Shown here piece after piece: positions 6,034 through 9,478 of a DNA stretch of 9,478 bases (positions are counted from its first letter, which is position 1; each line of letters begins with the position of its first letter). The position numbers and the translations under genes were made by a program. This stretch comes from Thiomonas sp. GTDB lineage: Bacteria > Pseudomonadota > Gammaproteobacteria > Burkholderiales > Burkholderiaceae. Location of the stretch: assembly GCA_027443745.1 (NCBI GenBank), contig DAIAZB010000083.1, positions 1-9,478 on the forward strand, read 5' to 3'. Below the pieces are notes generated by a model. The model had not been told where the DNA came from and made no database searches. It saw nothing but the letters and a program-made list of their open reading frames with translations.

Positions 6034-6120
6034 TGGCCGCGCGCGTCCGAGGGACATGCGCGGCGTGGTGCAGGTCGGGCGAGGCGGCTTCCACGAGGGG
6101 AGCTCAGGTTTTCATCTCGA

Positions 6121-6207
6121 CGCCCCAGGGCCCGGATTCGCCCGGGCCGACGAGCCAGACACGAAGCCCCAAGTCACAAGCCTGGGGCTTCTATTCAGGT
6201 CGTGCCC
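6121..6207 (+). repeat. Two-hairpin repeat element, copy 2
   Basis: The second copy of the element seen at 5131-5209, in the same orientation. Hairpin A: GGCCCGG (6129-6135), loop ATTCGC, CCGGGCC (6142-6148). Its loop matches copy 1 while the stem bases differ in a compensated way. Shared GACGAGCCA follows, then hairpin B: GAAGCCCCA (6163-6171) pairs perfectly with TGGGGCTTC (6183-6191) around AGTCACAAGCC. The core AAGTCACAAGCCTGGGG and the closing TCGTGCCC match copy 1. On the minus strand it sits immediately after the broken HEPN gene and could act as its terminator. Confidence 0.6.
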
Positions 6208-6212
6208 AGTCA

Positions 6213-6443
6213 GCGCATCGCGGCGATATCGCTTCAGGGGATATCGGCATGCAAGGACTTGAGCTCGGCAGACAATTCCGTCACGGCCTCGCCGATGACT
6301 TCCCGATTGCGAATGGCAGCATCCTGGAGAACCTCGTCGGCCATGAAATTGGCTTCCGACTTGCCCGCGGTGAAGCGAAGCCGCTTCGTGGCAGCTGCCG
6401 CAAAGTGCCCGAGGACGTCCCGATCACGCTGCGTTGGAGTCAC
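6213..6443 (-). pseudogene. Truncated HEPN (DUF86-type) toxin
   Basis: The frame starts at GTG 6443-6441 and encodes TPTQRDRDVLGHFAAAATKR, then FTAGKSEANFMADEVLQDAAIRNREVIGEAV and SAELKSLHADIP, a clear match to the HEPN partner of MNT-type antitoxins (family pattern: LQDAVIRNLEIIGEAV...HPEIPW). It stops at TGA 6236-6234, exactly where the family has a conserved Trp, so TGG to TGA is the likely lesion. Reading on gives SDIAAMR, still family-like, and then a second TGA (6212-6210), after which homology ends near repeat copy 2. The RxxxxH catalytic segment and C-terminal helices are missing, so the toxin should be dead. The GTG overlaps the ancestral end of MNT (GTGA). Confidence 0.75.
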
Positions 6444-6734
6444 AGCGGAACGGCTTCCTGAACGATGCGCTCGCGCGTTCCGGGGGAAAATCTCCCGCGC
6501 TCAGGACGTCCACGGAAACGCCAAGCTCCGGTTCGATGGCGCGCTGCAGGCGGACCATGTCGAGCAGAGTCGTGCCGCGTGGTACGTCGACCAGCAGGTC
6601 AACGTCGCTGCGCTCGGTGTCTTCTCCGCGCGCAATGGAGCCGAACAGTCGCACGTTGCGAGCGCCCAGGCGCTGCGCCGTGCCCAACACGGCGCGCGAC
6701 GTGTGGCGACGATCACCGACGGTCGGGCGCTCAT
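6440..6734 (-). pseudogene. MNT-type nucleotidyltransferase antitoxin with two frameshifts
   Basis: The central part encodes AVLGTAQRLGARNVRLFGS, then IARGEDTERSDVDLLVDV, the GS-x10-DxD signature of minimal nucleotidyltransferases, and LDMVRLQRAIEPELGVSVDVLSAGDFP. These proteins act as antitoxins of HEPN toxins. The N-terminus is in another frame: MSARPSVIVATRR from ATG 6734-6732. Adding one base near 6693-6697 joins it to AVLGTAQ at exactly the family spacing. The C-terminus is also shifted: after a TTTTCCCCC run (about 6486-6494), adding one base gives TRERIVQEAVPL and a TGA at 6442-6440 that overlaps the HEPN GTG start by GTGA, the usual arrangement. As it stands, no single frame encodes the full protein. 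Either both losses are mutations in a decaying module or they are base-calling errors. Confidence 0.7.
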
Positions 6735-6864
6735 GGCATGGAATCCGAGTGGAACGGGCAGCTTGGCGGGGCACACTCTGGAGCGCCTGGGCGACAATCC
6801 GCGCCACTGGCGCATCGATGCGGTGAAGTCGGTCGCAGCGCGCCCGCGGTTGTGCTGTCGCAAT

Positions 6865-7104
6865 GAGGGTTGCAGTCATCGTGTGTTCGCTTGCGCTGGC
6901 GTCGATGAGGTTGTCTGCATTCCGGCGTGTCGCCCGATCAAGCCCATCCCGAAGCTGACGTGTCACGGACCAACGCCGGAACCGGTGAAGCCGGTGCAGC
7001 GGTTGCCGCGCAGTCTGCATGCTGAGTTGGTCGGGCGCGCTCGGTCGGAGGGAACGTCGCTCAATACCTTGAACGCAAGGCCTCTTGCCGAGGGCGTGGG
7101 GCGC
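6865..7104 (+). pseudogene. Degenerate HicA/HicB-like remnant
   Basis: On the plus strand, bases 7000-7104 read RLPRSLHAELVGRARSEG followed by TSLNTL and LAEGVGR, which resembles the ribbon-helix-helix end of HicB antitoxins (pattern RLPRSLH..L...A..EG.SLN.....LA.G). The expected hydrophobic segment is replaced by NARP, and no HicB N-terminal domain or convincing start is present. Upstream, 6865-6957 reads EGCSHRVFACAGVDEVVCIP followed by RPIKPIPKL, which loosely resembles the GSH active-site strand of a HicA-type toxin. The frame is open for over 300 codons, but that is common for antisense frames in GC-rich DNA and is not evidence in itself. I read this as the debris of another toxin-antitoxin module facing the opposite way. 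The RHH part is the better supported. Confidence 0.35.
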
Positions 7105-7151
7105 GCGGCGGCAGCGACCGACGCCTCGGCCGACGCTTCGCCGGTGCGCGC

Positions 7152-7622
7152 CTACCCGCGCGGGTCGACCCGCAGCCGCCGCTTGATCGCGCGCAGCAGC
7201 GCGCCGAGCAGCGGCAGCGCTTCGTAGAACTCCTCGGCCGCGTCCCAGTAGTCGCGATGACGGCGGACGCGGCCGTCGGCGTCGAACTCGATGCGGCTGG
7301 CGCCGTGGATCACCCAGTTGCGGCGGCCCCAGCCGGTGCTGCGGAAATGGAAGTTCCAGGTCAGGAAGCATTGCCCGTCGTCGCCGATCACGTCGAGCAC
7401 GGTGAAGCGCGGATCCTCGGTGGTCTCGAACATGTGCCGAAAGACGCGGGCGATGGCGTCGACGCCGGTGACCGCGTTGAACGGATCCTTGAAGCTCGCG
7501 TCGGCGCGGTAGATCTGCCCGATGCGCTCGAGCCTCGCCGGCGACAGCGTCTCGAAGAATTCGATCACGCGCTGCGCCGGCGCGCCAGCGCCGGGGCGTG
7601 GCGCCGTGGCGTGCTGCGGCAT
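7152..7622 (-). CDS. NTF2/SnoaL-like protein
   Basis: A 156-residue protein of the nuclear-transport-factor-2/SnoaL-like cone fold. After a flexible N-terminus rich in Ala and Pro (1-16) come VIEFFETLSPARLERIGQIYRADASFKDPFN, VTGVDAIARVFRHMFETTEDPRFTVLDV, CFLTWNFHFRSTGWGRRNWVIHGASRIEFDADGRV and HRDYWDAAEEFYEALPLLG; the F-KDPFN and HRDYWD blocks are characteristic. Family members bind small hydrophobic ligands or act as isomerase-like enzymes; no specific activity can be assigned. ATG 7622-7620 starts 20 bases after the SDR stop with only a weak ribosome-binding site, so it is probably the last gene of the operon. A much longer open frame upstream to 8378 is an antisense-like shadow over the SDR gene and was not used. 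Confidence 0.88.
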   Translation of the reverse strand: MPQHATAPRPGAGAPAQRVIEFFETLSPARLERIGQIYRADASFKDPFNAVTGVDAIARVFRHMFETTEDPRFTVLDVIGDDGQCFLTWNFHFRSTGWGRRNWVIHGASRIEFDADGRVRRHRDYWDAAEEFYEALPLLGALLRAIKRRLRVDPRG

Positions 7623-7642
7623 GCTCGCTTCGCGGTGCAGGG

Positions 7643-8404
7643 TCACCGTCCGGTGACGCGACGGATGGCGCGGAAATAGGCGCGGTCGGGCAGGCAGCGC
7701 AGCAGCCGCAGCCACGCCGTGAAGCGAGCCGGGAAGTGGATGTCGAAGCGACCGCATTGCCAGCCGTCGACGATGCGCCGCGCGGCTTGTTGCGGGGTCA
7801 TCAGCGCCGGCATCGCGAAGTCGTTGCGCGCGGTCAGTCGCGTGGCGACGAAGCCGGGGTTGACGACGCTGACGCCGATGCCACGCTCGCGCAGATCGAG
7901 GTGCAGGATCTCGGCCAGGTTGATCAGCGCGGCCTTGGTCGGGCCGTAGGCCAGCGCCTGCGGCAGGCCGCGCCAGCCGGCGACGCTGGACACCAGGCTC
8001 AAGTGCCCGGTGCGCTGCGCCAGCAGCACCGGCAGCACAGCGTCCAGCCAGCGCAAGGCGCCGCGGTAGTTGACTTCGTCGTGCTCGAGCGCGGCGTCGA
8101 GGTCGAACGTTGTGGCGCGCATCGGCGCGTAGGTGCCGGCGCAATACACCGCGAGGTCGACGCCGCCGAACGCGTCGACCACGGCCGTCGCGGCGGCGCC
8201 GACGCCACGCGCCTCGCGTACATCGACGGCCAGCGCGAGCTCGGCGCCGACGGCGGCGAGGGCATCGGCGTCGCGCGCCGACACCGCGACCCGCGCGCCG
8301 CGCGCCACGAGCTCGCGGGCCAACGCGGCGCCGATGCCGCTCGACGCGCCGACGATCCAGACGCGGCGCCCGTGCCACGGCCCGAGCGCAGGATTCAGCG
8401 GCAT
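7643..8404 (-). CDS. Short-chain dehydrogenase/reductase (SDR)
   Basis: A 253-residue classical SDR, an NAD(P)-dependent oxidoreductase. Seen: nucleotide-binding VGASSGIG (18-25) after a short N-terminus, DV at 61-62, YCAG (87-90) in place of the usual NNAG, the structural Asn in EVNYRGALR (N112), catalytic Ser139/140 in LVSSVAGWRG, and Y153-x3-K157 in LAYGPTKAAL, then VNPGFVATRLT. All catalytic residues are present. ATG 8404-8402 is preceded by AGGGG about eight bases upstream and follows the lipoprotein stop by 13 bases. A TTG start at 8437 would overlap the lipoprotein gene and adds a non-family N-terminus. The substrate is unknown; the neighbours suggest lipid or fatty-acid chemistry. Confidence 0.93.
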   Translation of the reverse strand: MPLNPALGPWHGRRVWIVGASSGIGAALARELVARGARVAVSARDADALAAVGAELALAVDVREARGVGAAATAVVDAFGGVDLAVYCAGTYAPMRATTFDLDAALEHDEVNYRGALRWLDAVLPVLLAQRTGHLSLVSSVAGWRGLPQALAYGPTKAALINLAEILHLDLRERGIGVSVVNPGFVATRLTARNDFAMPALMTPQQAARRIVDGWQCGRFDIHFPARFTAWLRLLRCLPDRAYFRAIRRVTGR

Positions 8405-8417
8405 CGACGGCCCCTGT

Positions 8418-8975
8418 TCACGGCTTGTGGAACGCAATCACGATGCTGGCGAAGCGGATGCCGAACTTGCGCATCTCGGTCTTGTTCAGCAGTACATGGT
8501 CATTCATCAGGTACATCCAATCGTCCATCTGCATCCGATAGGTCGACCCATCGACCGGAAGCGCCAGCGTGTAGTGCCAGTTGAACGCGTTGCCTTCGGC
8601 GTCGCCGCGCGCGGTGCCGACGACGTCGGCCGCGCTGCCTTCGTAGCGGCGCTTGCCGTCGGCGCCGGGGAGGCGGCGCAAGTGCCAGACGCGTTCCGAT
8701 TTGCTGCCGTCGGCGTAACTGAAATGCTCGGTCAGCGTGCCCTCGTCGCCCGACCAGCGGCCGACCATATCGACATGGAAGCGCTTGACGACCTTGCCGG
8801 CGCGGTTGAACACGAGACCGTCGGCGGTCAACGGGCCGTTGAAATATTGCTCGAGCGCCAGCGTCGGGGTCTGGTCGCGATACGCCGCGGGGGTCACGCT
8901 GGCGCAGCCGCAGAGCAGCGCGGTGCCTGCGGCCAGCACGGGCAGTCCGACGGCCGCGGTGAGGAATCGATTCAT
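8418..8975 (-). CDS. DUF3833 family lipoprotein
   Basis: A 185-residue exported protein. The N-terminus MNRFLTAAVGLPVLAAGTALLCGC is a signal peptide with a lipobox-like end (LCGC), so Cys24 would be lipidated. The mature part shows the DUF3833 pattern: LEQYFNGPLTADGLVFNRAGKVVKR, WSGDEGTLTEHFSYADGSK, RYEGSAADVVGTARGDAEGNAFNWHYTLALPV, and the DDWMYLMNDHVLLNKTEMRKFGI block. It is probably anchored in the envelope. Its biochemical role is unknown; the gene regularly neighbours a CFA-like methyltransferase in proteobacteria. The start overlaps the stop of the upstream methyltransferase (ATGA), so the two are tightly coupled. Confidence 0.92.
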   Translation of the reverse strand: MNRFLTAAVGLPVLAAGTALLCGCASVTPAAYRDQTPTLALEQYFNGPLTADGLVFNRAGKVVKRFHVDMVGRWSGDEGTLTEHFSYADGSKSERVWHLRRLPGADGKRRYEGSAADVVGTARGDAEGNAFNWHYTLALPVDGSTYRMQMDDWMYLMNDHVLLNKTEMRKFGIRFASIVIAFHKP

Positions 8976-9478
8976 CGTGCCACCTCCATATCGTGGGCGA
9001 GGCGATCGGTGTCGCCACCGCGCTTGATCAGCGTGTACTGAACGACGTCGATCGTGCCGGCGGCGAACCCGGCCTCGCAGTAGCCGAGGTAGAACTCCCA
9101 CAGCCGTTCGAAACGACGATCGAAGCCCTGCGCGCGCACCTGTTCGAGCGCGGCGACGAAGCGGCGCCGCCACAGCGCCAGCGTGTGCGCGTAGTCGGCG
9201 CCGAAGGCGTGCGCATCGGCGATCTCCAGGCCGGCGCGGCTGGCCTGTTCGGCGAACACGCGCCGGCTCGGCAGCATGCCCCCGGGGAAGATGTAGCGCT
9301 GGATGAAGTCGGTGCTGCGGCGGTAGCGGGCGAACAGCGCATCGTCGATCGTGATGGTCTGGATGCACGCGCGTCCGCCGCTGCGCAGCAACGACGCGAC
9401 GGTCGAGAAATACACCGGCCAGTGGGCTTCGCCGACGGCCTCGAACATCTCGATCGACGCGATCGCGGCGTAGCCTTC
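8972..9478 (-). CDS. cfa: CFA-synthase-like SAM methyltransferase (5' end missing)
   Basis: This is the C-terminal 168 residues of a cyclopropane-fatty-acyl-phospholipid-synthase-family methyltransferase; the start lies beyond the right edge. Family blocks: AAIASIEMFEAVGEAHWPVYF, LLRSGGRACIQTITI, the lipid-pocket segment STDFIQRYIFPGGMLPS, AFGADYAHTLALWRRRF and the closing FERLWEFYLGYCEAGFAAG with an IDVVQ end. Family enzymes transfer a methylene or methyl group from SAM to the double bond of membrane phospholipid acyl chains. This subgroup (SIEMFEAVGE, YCEAGF) is the one usually found beside DUF3833 and SDR genes and is not necessarily a classical Cfa, so the symbol is provisional. Stop at 8974-8972, ATGA overlap with the lipoprotein gene. 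Confidence 0.92.
   Translation of the reverse strand, partial: EGYAAIASIEMFEAVGEAHWPVYFSTVASLLRSGGRACIQTITIDDALFARYRRSTDFIQRYIFPGGMLPSRRVFAEQASRAGLEIADAHAFGADYAHTLALWRRRFVAALEQVRAQGFDRRFERLWEFYLGYCEAGFAAGTIDVVQYTLIKRGGDTDRLAHDMEVAR

Noticed and set aside
5974..6057. 28-residue N-terminal extension of VapB
   Set aside because: The family begins at MASITIRNL, which has its own GGGAG ribosome-binding site; the extension covers the likely promoter.
5131..6207. The paired repeats as integron attC sites around toxin-antitoxin cassettes
   Set aside because: Neither copy shows the paired GTTRRRY and RYYYAAC core sites that attC requires, and no integrase is in the window.
6202..7227. 341-codon plus-strand frame across the MNT-HEPN region as one real gene
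   Set aside because: Most of it is antisense to MNT and HEPN and has no family features; only the short RHH-like part near 7000-7104 looks meaningful.
6735..7371. N-terminal extension of the MNT frame on the minus strand
   Set aside because: The upstream residues are Arg/Pro/Ala-rich with no family match and run into the NTF2-like gene in another frame; the family start is MSARPSV in a shifted frame.
7623..8378. Long upstream extension of the NTF2-like gene
   Set aside because: It lies antiparallel in frame-space to the SDR gene with the same orientation and is almost pure Arg/Ala; a GC-driven open frame.
1..9478. tRNA, rRNA, CRISPR array or insertion sequence
   Set aside because: I saw no tRNA cloverleaf, no regular repeat-spacer array and no transposase or IS terminal repeats on either strand.

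Overview
The window joins two kinds of DNA. Positions 1 to about 3200 are only moderately GC-rich, with many AT-rich codons. The rest is strongly GC-rich, with codon use typical of a high-GC proteobacterium. The right-hand chromosomal genes (CFA-type methyltransferase, DUF3833 lipoprotein, SDR, NTF2-like protein) and a small two-helix membrane protein fit a gammaproteobacterium, possibly of the Lysobacter/Xanthomonas group. That placement is inference, because no rRNA or marker gene is present.

Region A (1-4189, + strand) looks like the 3' part of a horizontally acquired natural-product operon. It holds the tail of an unrecognised protein, a 31-residue ORF with an excellent ribosome-binding site and a YxxPxL motif, a SagB/McbC-type flavin dehydrogenase with the Lys-Tyr pair and a possible N-terminal peptide-recognition fold, a NodU/CmcH-type O-carbamoyltransferase, and an MFS exporter. 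The last three genes overlap. The set would fit a small peptide or other scaffold that is dehydrogenated, carbamoylated and exported. No core assembly enzyme is visible, so the product class is open.

Region B (4190-7150, mostly - strand) is an island of toxin-antitoxin modules in different states of preservation. hicAB has intact protein sequences, but hicA has no canonical start codon and its start abuts a 20-bp palindromic operator. A FitAB/VapBC pair is intact. A MNT-HEPN pair is wrecked: two frameshifts in MNT, and a nonsense codon plus lost C-terminus in HEPN. A degenerate HicA/HicB-like stretch lies on the opposite strand. The vapBC pair is bracketed by two copies of an ~80-bp two-hairpin repeat whose first stem shows compensatory changes while its loop is conserved. 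A 55-residue membrane protein follows hicB.

Region C (7152-9478, - strand) is a compact chromosomal operon read from beyond the right edge: CFA-synthase-like methyltransferase (5' end missing), DUF3833 lipoprotein, SDR, NTF2/SnoaL-like protein. Genes overlap or are spaced by at most about 20 bases. Related groupings in other gammaproteobacteria are linked to membrane fatty-acid modification; the role here is inferred from that.
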